DNA of 50,211 bases from Chara braunii (GCA_003427395.1 BFEA01000547.1:898333-948543); one strand, 5' to 3'; counted from the stretch's first letter, positions 11,098 to 22,847 are shown. The notes: a model not told the origin generated them from the letters alone. A program made the numbers and translations.

Positions 11098-13126
11098 ACA
11101 GCTTATCGGACCACATTAAGCGACGTCCCCGTCGCTTCGCAAAATCGGAGAGCTACAAATCCATTCACATTCCAAATGTTGACGAGGCTAGAACCAATCC
11201 GATTAGCCGACCGACTTAGGGTTGAGGCCTCCATCAAACCGTGCCAACACAACTATATGCTGCCAGGGTTTCAACCTGGGTCCCAATTGTCCTGATACCA
11301 GGACGCCGGTGTATTACGCATCAATACTACAACATAAGTTTCAAAGGCCCTCAAACCATCATTTCCCCTTTGTCCTAGACAACTGCCGGCCGCTCGTTGG
11401 GTGTCCCAATTAGCCTCTTTCTCGCAAGCAGAGCCACAACTAGGGACGCGGGCTTTGAATGAGACCTGTGAAGACATTCTTGCCTTCTTTCAACAATTTC
11501 CCCGCAGTCAAGCAAAATACATAGGTATAAGTTTATAGCCTTTCTCGGCCTTTTCTGCAGTCTAGTACAGAAACGCCAGGTCTCTATCTGGGGCCACCAT
11601 AGCCTGGGTGATCGGGCTAGGTCTACGGCCCACCACGTTGTTATCTTAGCGGCGGTACCCTCCCGCTGGTTGTACAACGACAGGTATGTCCCTGATAATC
11701 AATCAATCGGGGCCTCCAAAAGACTCGACTCTTATCCCGCGAAGTAATTTCGCTGGGGTGGGCGACTCCCCTTAAACTCTTACCTCGCGGGCCCGCAGCC
11801 ATGTTGCGCCGGCTAGCAGCCATCCACTAGGGGTTGCGCCCAGGTCGTACTAAACTTTACCGTTAGCTTGGTATTCCTTTAAATATGTCTCACAAACAAT
11901 TCACAGGCCACTGCGGGATTACGCAGGGTCTGAAGGCATTTACCGGCCCTCCCATAATAGGCACGACATCCTTCGCTCAACCACAAATAAACTTCCTAGC
12001 CGGGTTCACAAGGCCGCGGCTCCTGACTTGATTAGAGCCAGCAGTCGCCCATCCTGAGGCATCTCTCGCCTCTTTTCAAACATTTCAAGCAAACATGGTT
12101 CCCTCTCGTCAGGCTTTATCAACATAAACAATGTTTTTCATACCATTCAATTCTTACCCACCCTTACTTAGTAAAGGGTGTCTCTCAAAAAAAGTTTCAC
12201 AACCATCCCCTCTTTGTTTGGGATGAACCTTCATACGACCTCTTCTTAAAATCATGAAGGGTCTCAATAACAATGCAATTCCCACCTTCGAGAACCATGA
12301 GGGAGGTCTCAATCATCAAACAACTCAAACTGAGGGACCATCTTTTGGGTCCTCATATAACTCAAACAACAATATTTGATATAGCAAGCAATCAGGTTTT
12401 CAAATTCATCAATCTCATAGGATTCTCACAATCCTTTACAAACAGGCTGCACTTCCCCTCCTTATACTCTGCTCTCTTGTCTGCTCGCAAACAGGCCGCA
12501 CGAGTATACCGGAGAGTAGACAACTTTACTATTCACGGGGTGTATCCCGTACGCCCCCCCCACAAAGCCAAACATACATCAAGATAAATCCACACGTGTG
12601 AGAGTGATAGTGATCGTCACAAGACAAGTCTCATAGGATTTCAACCCATGGTACACTCAGGGAGTAGATTGTCTCCCCCAAAACTCAAATATAGGCACTC
12701 GACTCAAAGCTCTTTCCGTCTGAGCATGACTCGCGACCCCACTGTACATTCGCGGAATACACTCAGGGACACAACATCTACCAAAAATCCAATGAATGCC
12801 CAACCCCTGTCTCACTCTACTGAGGAAAACTCATACGCAAGTCTTCCTCAAAATCCAAATAGTCTCTGCATCACAAACCCAAAGATAGACTGAATGACCT
12901 CATGCGTCCTACGGTCGTATCTCATCTCCTAAGCCATGGCCCATGAAAGAAACTCAAGGAAAACACAGTCAACTAAGTATGTACAATCAGGCAGGGACTC
13001 ATCCTACCACCCTTAAAGAATGCGCACACCTAGGGCCCCCTCAGCCAACTCAGCCTATGTACACCTCCAACCCTCCCCCTGTGCGCAAAATACTCTGGCC
13101 CTATTGGCACATAGACAGACCAGCCC
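11098..13126. other. Non-coding stretch between unit B copy 1 and the gag-like gene
   Basis: No protein gene is supported. It holds a possible U2 fragment (11534-11569) and several inverted repeats between 12130 and 12360, such as caccctt/aagggtg, catccc/gggatg and ccttcat/atgaagg. As the 3' side of the minus-strand gag-like gene it would be expected to hold pol or an LTR, but neither was found. Confidence 0.5.
11534..11569 (+). pseudogene. Possible U2 snRNA 5'-end fragment
   Basis: atagcctttctcggcctttt closely matches the start of plant U2 snRNA (atacctttctcggcctttt). It is followed, after a shortened segment, by agtctagta where U2 has agtgtagta. The rest of U2, including the branch-site pairing region, is missing or unrecognisable, so at best it is a truncated relic. 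The exact shared run is only about 16 bases, so chance resemblance is possible. Confidence 0.4.
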
Positions 13127-15554
13127 CTACTCACACAACTCCTCCTGGTTCTGCCTGTATAACTGGGCCCTGCCCCCACTTGGAGCTCGCTCCACTATGC
13201 CCTGGTTATGTCCTGCGACCCGCCCCTCGGCCTTATCCTCGAGGAGCTCTGGGCAGTCCACGACTCTATGCCCTTCCTTCTTGCACCAAAAGCAGGAGGT
13301 GTTGTGCCACCTGGCAGTCTTCTTCTCTCTCCCTCGGGAACTTGATGCTGAAGGCGTCCCCATGGTCTCGGTGGTCACCTCATGACACAATGGTACCCCC
13401 ATATGTTCCCGAGGTTCGAACTCCATAGCCTCAGCATCCTCCCCTCCTTGTATGGTTGCGCCCATCGGCCCGCACTCTGGCGTGCTTGACTCTCGGGGCC
13501 CCTCTTCGTGAGGCCTCTCCGTCGCAACCATATCCCTACATGATCCTGGCAGCTGAGAGCCCGCCACGGCGGCTGGCTCGCTCATGACCTCCTGTTGCTG
13601 TTGCTGCCCTGAGTCAGGCCCTCCTGAGTCCGTCCCTGTGGCCCAGGAGCCCAACCCCGCCCTTAACTCTTCCAGCTCTCGGGCGTAGTCTGGAGCGTAA
13701 AGCCTCTGAGGCCTCTCCTGCGGAGTACCTATCCCCATGGTTGCTGCCAGCTCATGCAAACGCGAGCCTCGTCTCTCTGTGGACATCGCCATAAGTGACT
13801 CTTGGGCCCCCTCCCCTTCCTCAGCTGAACTCGGAGGCACCTCCCCCATTGGCCTGGCCTGTCGAGGGGCCTCCACCGCTGCTCCCCGACTCGGCGAAGC
13901 CTGCACCCCTCGGCCCCGGCCATCGGCACCGGCTCGTCCTGTCTGACTAGCCTCCCAGGCTGCCGAAAGCCTATCCACAATGGCCACCATCTCCCCAAAC
14001 TGCCTCTCCCACTCAACCTCTTTGGCCTGGCTCCTCGCTCTCTCTTCCGCAAGTTGGGCAGTTAGGTGCTCCACCTCCAATTTTCTGACCCTGAGCTCAT
14101 CGCTGAGTAGACTATACCACTGGAAGGATATAACTGTCGACTCACATATCCTCTTATCAACACGCTCAATCGCCATCCTAGTCGCGGAGAACCCCAAGTC
14201 CCCCATCTCCCTCAGCTCACCCGCCTCCTTATCCGCCTGTCCCGTCCCTCGTGACCTCTGTCGGGCCGCGTCCCTCTGGCCCTCGTACCTCGCCCACAAC
14301 TCGTCGATCCGCTGTTCGCTCGTTTTGGGATCGATTGGCGGCGTCGGCTCTATCCCTGCCGCCTCCATCTCAGCCTGCCTCGTGTGTATTTCATCTAGAC
14401 GGACTCGCACTCTGGCGGACTTCTCCTCGCGGGTTTCTCTTGAGGCTCCTCTCACTTGCGGCCTCTGGCCTTCCGGAGTCGACGCCTCGGCACCCACCCT
14501 CTCGCTCGTGCATGGCAATGCTGGCGATGGCTCCGCTAGAGCAGGTCCCCTGATAACTGGGCTCTCGGTCGCATGCGTGGCCAAAGGCAAGTCAGGGAGT
14601 ACCTCCACCCTCGCTCTCTCATGCGCCCCCTGATCCTCCATTTCCGTCTCTTGCTCAGGTGTAGCGGCGGTCTCAGGGGGAAGCTCTGGGACCTCCTACT
14701 GTCTAGCTCAGGAACCCCCTCTGGCCAGGACTGTTGTGCTGGCTCTGGGACTGGGGTACATGGAGGGGTATCGTCTCCGACCGTGATCACCTCCTCAGCC
14801 TGAGGTCGTACCGGGTCCGGCCGCTCGGCTGCCATCTCAAGATCTTGCGGCCCCCCACGGTCTCGCATGTCCGTCTCCGTCTCGAGGTCCAAAGGCTCCT
14901 CTAACGGTACATAGCGCGTCGGCTCAACTGAGCCCTCCTCCAACCGTGAGGCCTCCATCGAGATACGTCAAGGTGAGTCGCTAAGTTCCGGAATGGCGTC
15001 TCCCCTGGTATGTCCAGCTCCTGCCCTGATGGCGATGGTGAAGGCGGTCTCATCTCTTCGCTCGTAATCCGCCGAAACTCAACTGCCCTGAGACCACAAG
15101 CAGGGAACGACTCCTCTTCCGGCGCGGGCCCCGCGGGCTCATCCTCCCGCTGTGCTGGGGCCCTCCTCCTCTCTCTGGTCAGTCCGGCCTCTCTCGGCGC
15201 CGGTTCCCTTGGCCTCTTACTTCGTCTTGGCCTCTCGACCCTGGGCTCGGGCCTCTCACGCTCTGGCCGTCCAAACACCCTCCTGAGCTGTGACTGGCAG
15301 TCCTCCCAGTCTCGCGCCCTCTCTCGGACCTGTCTGGCTACTGGCCTCTCTACCCCGCTAGTCTAGATAAGTAGGGCCTGCATCCACTCCTCCTGCGCAA
15401 TCCCCTGGCTCAGCATGTAGTGCTCATACGCGGTGTAGGGCCAAACCTCGGTAGACTTTCGAGCCTTAGTCGACCCCACTGTGGGTCCCAGTTGGCTCGG
15501 CCCGCCCATGCTCATGCTCGGGGCGCGGGCTGTTCGTCCCGAGGTCACCCCCAC
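13127..15554 (-). pseudogene. Gag-like gene of a retroelement, broken, no pol
   Basis: The longest intact part (13127-14641, 504 residues) is rich in Glu, Arg and Ala. A probable coiled-coil stretch lies around residues 170-230, and near the C-terminus is a CCHC zinc knuckle (C450, C453, H458, C463; spacing CX2CX4HX4C), typical of retroelement nucleocapsids. Coding-like sequence continues upstream in three more pieces. 15363-15554 (containing PYTAYEHYMLSQGI) ends in an in-frame TAG; the same frame reopens through 15278 to 14901; a frame change leads into 14958-about 14640 and another into the long part. So there is one stop and two frameshifts. No protease, RT or integrase follows on the 3' side before unit B. 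It could be a gag-only non-autonomous element or the remains of a Ty3/gypsy-type element. Confidence 0.75.
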
Positions 15555-15607
15555 CTAGTGCTTTGAGATGGATGGGGGTGGGTCATCGCGCGAAGAGCTT
15601 TGACATT

Positions 15608-15677
15608 GGGGATGTAGCTCAGCCCTCACGCCAGGTGGTAGTCTCGCTGGTTGTTCCGCAACGCTGATTTTTTTTTT
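15608..15677 (+). other. tRNA-Ala-like 5' half followed by a T10 run
   Basis: ggggatgtagctcag matches the 5' end of plant tRNA-Ala, including the start of an A box. Then come ggtggtagtctcgctgg and ggttgttcc, a weak B-box resemblance, and ten Ts at 15668-15677 that could stop RNA polymerase III. No acceptor or T-arm pairing partner is present, so this is not a tRNA gene. A relic of a tRNA-derived SINE or a processed tRNA fragment is possible. Confidence 0.35.
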
Positions 15678-16554
15678 ATTCGTTGTTGTATTCTCATGCA
15701 ATTGCTCCTTCCAATACGCAGGCAGTCCAAGGATTCTTTGAGCGTTTCTCTTCTCTTGTGCGTAGGCTAAGCGTCATCCTTAGGCCACGCACCATTTCCC
15801 TAAGCAATGTGGTTATATGACGTCATCGGGGTGTGGCAGAGCTGTCCTCCCCCTCGCCTCTACTCATCCATCGAGTCTCACAATTTGTTGTTTTCCTTAT
15901 TGAAGTAGGCCCCTTAGTCTTTTCGGGGTCCTCATATGCATGCACGCATAACATCACAAATTCCTTGGTACAATTACACTCTCAATCACACTTCTAAGTC
16001 TCAAGCACAAAAGTCATTCTCATGGGTTGGCTCTATGTCAAGGGCCCCATAGCCCCTTCGTCCCCTTTTCGTTGTTCTCTTGATGCCCAGTTTCTCTCGC
16101 CCCTATCCCGCTCAAGGCATTTTTAGCCATTACTCGCCTGCACAATCCCGCACAAGCAAGAAGATCCATACAATATCCCCAGTTGGGGGTCAACACATAA
16201 CCCTTCTCACATGCCTATCCTTTTCATGTTCTTTGGCCGTGCTTTGTTCCCTTTTCGTTGTTCAATCAGCCCATCCTCTTCTCATAGTCATGTGGTCGGG
16301 GAAACGGTTGAGTCAAACTGACCTCTCTCTCAACTTATGCTTCCTTCCGAATCCCGCCTTTCTCCCACTTTTTCAAACGTCCTTTTTTTTGCCTTCTTGG
16401 TGGCACAATGGACAGGTTATCCTCCCCTTGTTCTCTTTCTCCACCAAGTGAGGTCTGATTTCGGTCACCATCCGTACCCTCGCAATGTTTTTCAAGTGAG
16501 GGGAGAAGGGTTAGCCATATGCCAAGTGAGGGGACGGGAGAGAGGTAGAGTGAA
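15678..16554. other. Non-coding stretch upstream of the gag-like gene
   Basis: Pyrimidine-rich, without a convincing gene. The word cccttttcgttgttc occurs twice (about 16064 and 16246), and caagtgagg three times between 16445 and 16530. It may contain the leader or LTR of the gag-like element, but no LTR pair was found. Confidence 0.4.
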
Positions 16555-16690
16555 GGCGAGGTGAAAAGGGCGGAGGGGAAAGAGAGGACTAAAGAAGGAG
16601 GGGGGAAAGGGGGGAGAGAGAGAAGGAGAGGGAGAGAGAGAGATGTGGAGGGGGAGAGGAAGAAAGAGAGAGAGAGAAAAGAAGACCTTC
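16555..16690. repeat. Polypurine (GA-rich) tract, left flank of satellite block
   Basis: The plus strand is almost entirely A and G for about 130 bp (gaggtgaaaagggcgg.. through gagagagagaaaagaag). It borders the satellite array that starts near 16779. Such tracts can form triplex DNA; nothing here shows that they do. Confidence 0.85.
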
Positions 16691-16778
16691 TAATCAAATC
16701 AGCTCCCCGTAGCAGCAACCAAACATCGATCATCCGTCCCATAGAAAAAGGTTGACTAATTAAATCGTGGAATATTAT

Positions 16779-18835
16779 GCACGAACATGACAATGAGAAG
16801 CTAAATCAATAGAAAACACATGCACCAAGAGAAGAGATCAACAAGGTAAAGATCCGGAGCACGAACTTGACATTGAGTGACTAGACTAGTGGAAGGCACA
16901 TGCACAAAGAGAAGAGCTCAACTAAGTAAAGATCCGGAACATGAACTTTGACAATGAGATACTAGACTAGTGGAAGGCGCATGCACAAAGAGAAGAGTTC
17001 AACAAGGTAAAGATCCGGATCATGAACTTGACAATGAGAGACTAGACTAGTGGAAAGCACATGCACAATGAGTAGAGATCAACAAGGTAAAGATCCGGAA
17101 TATGAACTTGACAAGGAAGGATTAGACTAGAGGAAGCACATGCACAAAGGAGAAGAGTTCAACAAGGTAAAGATCTGGAACATGAACTTGACAAGGAAGG
17201 ATTAGACAAGTAAAAACACTTGCACAAAGGAGAAGAGCTCAACTAAGTAAAAGATCCGGAACATTAACTTGACAATGAGAGACTTGACTAGTGGAAAACA
17301 CATGCACAATGAGTAGAGATCAACAAGGTAAGAATCCGGATCATGAACTTGACAATGAGAGACTAAACTAGTAGAAAGCACATGCACAATGAGTAGAGAT
17401 CAACAAGGTAAAGGGCCGGAACATAAACTTGACAATAAAAGACTAGACTAGTAGAAAGCACATGCACAATGAGTAGAGATCAACAAGGTAAAAATCCGAA
17501 ACATGAACTTGACAATGAGAGACTAGACTAGTGGAAAACATATGCACAATGAGCAGAGATCAACAAGGTAAAGATCCGGAACATGAACTTGACAATGAGA
17601 GACTAGACTAGTGGAAAGCCCATGCACAATGAGTAGAGATCAACAAGGTAAAGATCCGGAACATGAACTTGACAATGAGAGACTAGACTAGTAGAAAGCA
17701 CGTGCACAATGAGTAGAGATTAACAAGGTAAAGATCTGGAACATGAACTTGACAAGGAAAGATTAGACTAGTGGAAGCAAATGCACAAAGGAGAAGAGTT
17801 CAACTAAGTAAAATATCCGGAACATGAACTTGCCAATGAGAGACTAGACTAGTGGAAAGCACATGCACAATGAGTAGAGATCAATAAGGTAAAGATCCGG
17901 AACATGAACTTGACAATGGGAGACTAGACTAGTGGAAAGCCTTGCACAATGAGAAGAGATCAACAAGGTAAAGATCCGGAACATGAACTTGACAAGGAAG
18001 GATTAGACTAGTGGAAGCACATGCACAAAGGAGAAGAGTTCAACTAAATAAAAGCTTCCGGAACATGAACTTAACAATAAGAGACTAAACTAGTGGAAAG
18101 CACCTGCACAAATGAGTAGAGATCAACAAGGTAAAGATCCGGAACATGAACTTGACAATGGGGGACTAGACTAGTGGAAAGCACATACACAATGAGTAGT
18201 GATCAACAAGATAAAGATCAGGAACATGAACTTGCCAATGAAAGACTAGACTAGTGGAAAGCACATGCACAACGAGTAAAGATCAACAAGGTAAAGATCT
18301 CGAACATGAACTTGACAATGAGAGACTAGACTAGTGGAAAGCACATGCACAATAAGTAGAGATCAACAAGGTAAGGATCCGGAACATGAACTTGACAAGG
18401 GAAGCCTAGACTAGTGGAAAATACATGCACAATGAGTAGAGATCAACAAGGTAAAGATCCGGAACATGAACTTGACAAGGAAGGATTAGACTAGTGGAAG
18501 CATATGCACAAAGGAGAAGAGTTCAACTAGGTAAAAGATCCGGAACATGAACTTGACAATGAAGGATTAGACTAGTGGAAGCACATGCACAAAGGAGAAG
18601 AGCTCAACTAAGTAAAAAGATTCGGCACAAGGAACTTGACAACGAAAGAATAGACTAGTGGAAAGTACATGCACAAAGACAAGGGCCAACTAAATAAAGA
18701 TCCGGAACATGAACTTGACAACGAAAGACTAGACTAGTGGAAAGTACATGCACAAAAAGAAGGGTCAATTAAATAAAGATCCGGAACATGAACTTCACAA
18801 TGAGAGAGTAGACTAGTGGAAAACACATGTACAAG
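16779..18835 (+). repeat. 80-bp satellite array, about 25 units
   Basis: The consensus unit runs caacaaggtaaagatccgga, acatgaacttgacaatgaga, gactagactagtggaaagca, catgcacaatgagtagagat (80 bp). Most units match with scattered substitutions. Some carry a variant block (gacaaggaaggattagactagtggaagcacatgcacaaagg), so two subtypes alternate. All stops are dense; not coding. Confidence 0.95.
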
Positions 18836-19600
18836 AAGGGAAAATCATCCGGAAAATCACACCAAGTATGAACGTGATAACGAGTGGCTAAACTAATGGA
18901 AAAGCACATACACATGAAGGGAAGATCATCCGGAACATCACACCAAGTAGGAAGATGACAAGGAGATGCAAGACCTAGATGAAAAGCACATGCACATAGA
19001 GGGAAGATCATCTGGAACATTGCACCAAGTAGGAACATGACAATGAGTGGCTAGACTAATGAAAAAGCACATGCACATGAAGAGAAGATCATCCGGAATA
19101 TTACACCAAGTAGGAACATGACAAGGAGATGCTAGACTAATGAAAAACACATGTACATAGAGGGAAGATCAGCCAGAACACTACACCAAGTAGGAACATT
19201 ACAATGAGTGGTTAGAGTAATGAAAAAGCACATGCACATGAAGGGAAGATCATCCGGAACACTACACCAAGTAGGAACATACAAAGAGATGCTAGACTAA
19301 TGGAAGACACATGCATATGAAGGAAAGTTCATCCGGAACATCACACGAAGTATGAACAAGACAAAACAATATTAGAGCTAGATGGAAAGCACATGCATAT
19401 AGAGGGAAGATCAACCGGAACATCACACCAAGTATGAACAAGACAAAGAGATGCTAGAGCTAGATGGAAAGCACATGCACATGAGAGGAAGATCATCCGG
19501 AACATTACACCAATGTATGAACAAGACCAAGTGATGCTAGACTAGATGAAAAGCGCATGCACATAGAGGGAAGATCATCCGGTACATCACATGCTATTAC
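18836..19600 (+). repeat. 81-bp satellite array, related subfamily, about 9 units
   Basis: The word atcatccggaacat recurs at 18844, 18925, 19007, 19088, 19168 and 19249, a spacing of 80-82 bp. Units share ccggaacat, ctagactaatgg and aagcacatgcacat with the preceding array but replace the rest (caccaagtaggaacatgacaa). This looks like a branch of the same satellite, not a separate origin. Confidence 0.9.
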
Positions 19601-19689
19601 ATAAGTGAAAACAAGAGTCTAAGTAGGCAAGATCACCAAAGCTGAATCAAAGGCCATCTATGAAAGAAGCGCTATACTACTTATTTGTG

Positions 19690-20510
19690 TAAGTGTGAAA
19701 AACACAAGTTTGGAGAGCCCAAACCACCAAATTTGCATCAAGAATCATCCATGGGCGCAGCGCTATACTACCTACTAGTGTGAGTGTGAAAATCACAAGT
19801 TTGAAGCTCCCAAATCACCAAGATTGCATCAAGAAGCATCCATGGGTGCAACGCTATACTACCTACTAGTGTGAGTATGAAAATCACAAGTTTGGAGAGC
19901 CCTAATCACCAAGATTGTATCAAGAAGCATCAATGGGTGCAGCGCTATACTACCTACTAGTGTGAGTGTGAAAATCGTAAGTTTGAAGCTCCCAAATCAC
20001 CAAGATTGCTTCAAGAAGCATCCATGGGTGCAGTGCTATACTACCTACTAGTGTGAGTGTGAAAATCACAAGTTTGAAGCTCCCAAATCACCAAGATTGC
20101 ATCAAGAAGCATCCATGTGTGAAGCGCTACACTACCTACTAGTGTGAGTGTGAAAATCACAAGTTTGAAGCTCCCAAATCACCAAGATTGCATCAAGAAG
20201 CATCCATGTGTCAAGCGCTACACTACCTACTAGTGTGAGTGTGAAAATCACAAGTTTGGAGAGTCCAAATCACCAAGATTGCATCAAGAAGCATCCATGG
20301 GTGCAGCGCTATACCATCTACTAGTGTGAGTGTAAAAATCGCAAGTTTGAAGCTTCCAAATCACCAAGATTGCACTAAGAAGCATCCATGGGTGCAGCGC
20401 TGTACTACCTACTAGTGTGAGTGTGAAAAACACAAGTTTGGAGAGCCCAAATCACCAAGATTGCATCAAGAAGCATCTATGGAAGAATCGGAGTACTACC
20501 TCCTGGTGCT
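19690..20510 (+). repeat. 91-bp satellite array, about 9 units
   Basis: caccaagattgcatcaagaa starts successive units at 19816, 19907 and 19998, exactly 91 bp apart. Each unit contains gcagcgctatactacctact, agtgtgagtgtgaaaatcac and aagtttgaagctcccaaat, with an alternative aagtttggagagcccaaat in some units. No sequence relation to the 80/81-bp arrays was seen. Confidence 0.95.
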
Positions 20511-20514
20511 TAAG

Positions 20515-20754
20515 TGAAAGAGAAGAGTTTGAGTAGCCCATGGAAGAAAGAAGGTGAAGTAAGAGAAGATGGAGGAGAAGGGGAGAGAGATGAGGGAAAT
20601 GGAGATGGAGAAGAGGGGAGGAAGACAAGGAGAATGAAAGTAAAGAGAAGGAAGGAGGAGATGAAGAGGGGAGAGAAAAGAAGGACGAAGGAGGGAGTGA
20701 GGAGAAAGAAGAGAAGAAGGAGGAGAGGAAGAAGGAGAAGAAGAAGAAGAAAAA

Positions 20755-20786
<32 letters not shown>

Positions 20787-20803
20787 TGGAGGGGAAGAAG
20801 TCT
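20515..20803. repeat. Polypurine tract with GAA/GAG runs, right flank of satellite block
   Basis: About 290 bp of the plus strand are nearly all purine, ending in short aag/aga triplet runs. The apparent open frames across it are low-complexity Lys/Glu/Arg or, on the other strand, Leu/Ser/Pro artefacts. It mirrors the tract on the left side of the satellite block. Confidence 0.9.
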
Positions 20804-21824
20804 CTTCCTTCCTCTCACCTTGTTGATTCCTTGGTGTTGGTGTCCTCTTGATGAAGCTTCCTCTCCTTGCTCAATCCCCCCTTTGGCTATGACTTCCTTC
20901 TTCTCCAAGCCCTTCTCTCCTCCTTCCTTGCTCTCCCTCAGGCTATGGCAAGCTCCCCCAGCTATGGCTATGGAGTCCTTCCCTCTAAGAGGGCTAATGA
21001 AACTCCTCTAGCCTCTCCTTCTCTCCTACACCCAGGAGGGATATGGCGGATCACCTCCCAAGTGTCTCTCCCACCATCACTATCCTCTAGAGTCCTCCCC
21101 ATTACCTTCTAGTCTCCTCTAAGCTCTCCCACCAGCATGGGCTCCTCCCTCCTCACTCCAAGTGCAAAGATGCTCCTGTGAGCTCACCTGGGCAGCATGG
21201 GCACTCCTCATGCAAATGTGAGAGTGGCGGACTGCATCCTCAGCTTATGTAGGCTGAAACCAGCAGTCCGGCCAGCCCATGAGCCTCCCCATGAGCCTTG
21301 AGGTGAATCGGGGTACCCCCAAGGCAAAATTCCTTCACTAGGCCCTCTTGGAGGTACCTGGGCCTCATTTTGGCCAAGTACATGCAGTCCGAGTGGTTGG
21401 AACCAACTCGGACTGCCTCTTGGCCTACTCCGGCTTCCTTTTTGCCTCACAAATGCTGCCCCCTTCGTTCCTAGTGCCCAAGGGGCATTTTTACTTGAAA
21501 GAAAAAGACCCACAAGGCCTTTTTCTTGATTTTTTCAAGTTTCGTCCTCTTTTGAGTAGTTTTGTCATTTTCCCTCTTTTGTTTCTTTCCATTTTGGGCT
21601 GCCACCTCATTCCGAAGCTAGCCGTTTAGAGCTGGCCCTAAAAAAACGGCTAGTTCCTCTCTACTATGAGATCTGATCTCATATCCATGGCCCAAAAGAA
21701 AACCGGTCACTTCCTTTTTGCATTTTCTCTCATTTTCAGCTTTTTAATTCATATTTTATTAAGATATGGCCCTTTCTCTGTAATCCGGATTGCCCTCCCT
21801 CATTTTAAGGGGGATGAGGTCACT
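20804..21824. other. Non-coding stretch right of the satellite block
   Basis: Pyrimidine-rich with no recognisable gene. Notable inverted repeats are 21384-21416 (gcagtccgagt pairs with actcggactgc) and 21618-21653 (ctagccgttt pairs perfectly with aaacggctag). Confidence 0.5.
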
Positions 21825-22000
21825 GTTGGGACCTGCCAGTCCCTACTGTGCAGGTCCCAATAGGCCGGCACACTCTCCTCCACTCTTTTCTTCCTTTTTG
21901 TCTCATTCTCCCTCTTTTTTCTCTCATTTTTCTTTCTTTTTCTTTTATTTCTGTTGTGACAAGTGTCAAACTGTTGTGCACCCTCTTTCGAAGCCCTAGG
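21825..22000 (+). repeat. Diverged direct repeat, copy 1
   Basis: gggacctgccagtccctac is followed by a pyrimidine-rich ctctttttcnttt stretch and then aagtgtcaa. The same blocks occur in the same order at 23347-23520. The spacing of about 1.5 kb and the pyrimidine-rich content could suit decayed LTRs, but the edges are unclear. Confidence 0.6.
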
Positions 22001-22813
22001 GCCTCATTCAAGGTCAGGTTCATGGCTGTTACATAGCCGTTACATCTCGGATTCCAATAATGGCACCCCCATGCTCCTAGGGGGCTCCGTTTTGCTCCCG
22101 TTTGCCCAATTTTGAGCCCCTTTTGCTCTGATTTTCTAAGGGCAGCCTTTTTCTCATGTTGAGCCTCTCAAGGCTCTATTTTCTTATGCCTTGCTAGTCC
22201 GAGATATCCCGGACTGCTGGGCAGCCTTCCAAACATCCTTATTTCACTTTTCTTTCTCCCATGACTCTCTCACTTGCTCCCACTAATGCTTGCACTAGCG
22301 GTGCTAATATTTTCCACCGTCAAGATCCTCGATCTTGACAGTGCCGTTTGCTTGCACAATTATTCGTTGTGTTTGTTCATGGTTCCCTTGGGACATCCCA
22401 AGTCCCCGCCATTTTCCTACATGCTAGCTCCATTTCTTTGTCCCGCCGGCGCGTGTCCCGTTTTTCGATTTTTTATTATTTGGACCCATTTGGTCCCTGG
22501 CAACATTCCGGACGGCGTCTCATTTTTATTTCTTTGGGGCCCATTGCCCTTGGTGGTCCCATCATTTCTACATGTGTTCCGATTTTTCTAGGCCTTGAGA
22601 TCTCATCTCACGGTTGCCGTTTACCGTCTTTACTTGCCGCTTGCCGAAATTGCTCCTTTCTAGCCTTCCGGGCTTGCCGTAGTCCATTCCCCTTTGGCCT
22701 TGGCATCCCCATGCAGTCCGTAATTTCTCGGACTGCAGTCATGGCTATTTTCTATACCCACAACCCCACAACTTGCCCCACGTTAAAAAAAAAATGAAGC
22801 GTTAAATTTTCTA

Positions 22814-22847
22814 GTGCATCCGGGCTCAATATTGGCTCCGGATGCAC
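22814..22847. repeat. Hairpin repeat with 10-bp arms, first copy
   Basis: gtgcatccgg pairs perfectly with ccggatgcac over a 14-nt loop (gctcaatattggct), followed by ctaaaacatgtgttt. The same module recurs at 22976-23009. Confidence 0.85.

Noticed and set aside
16779-20510. Regular repeats considered as a CRISPR array
   Set aside because: The units are contiguous 80-91-bp monomers with no unique spacers, no cas genes are present, and the window is eukaryotic.
20510-21011. Frames of 132 and 165 codons over the purine tract
   Set aside because: Low-complexity Lys/Glu/Arg or Leu/Ser translation of a purine-only tract.
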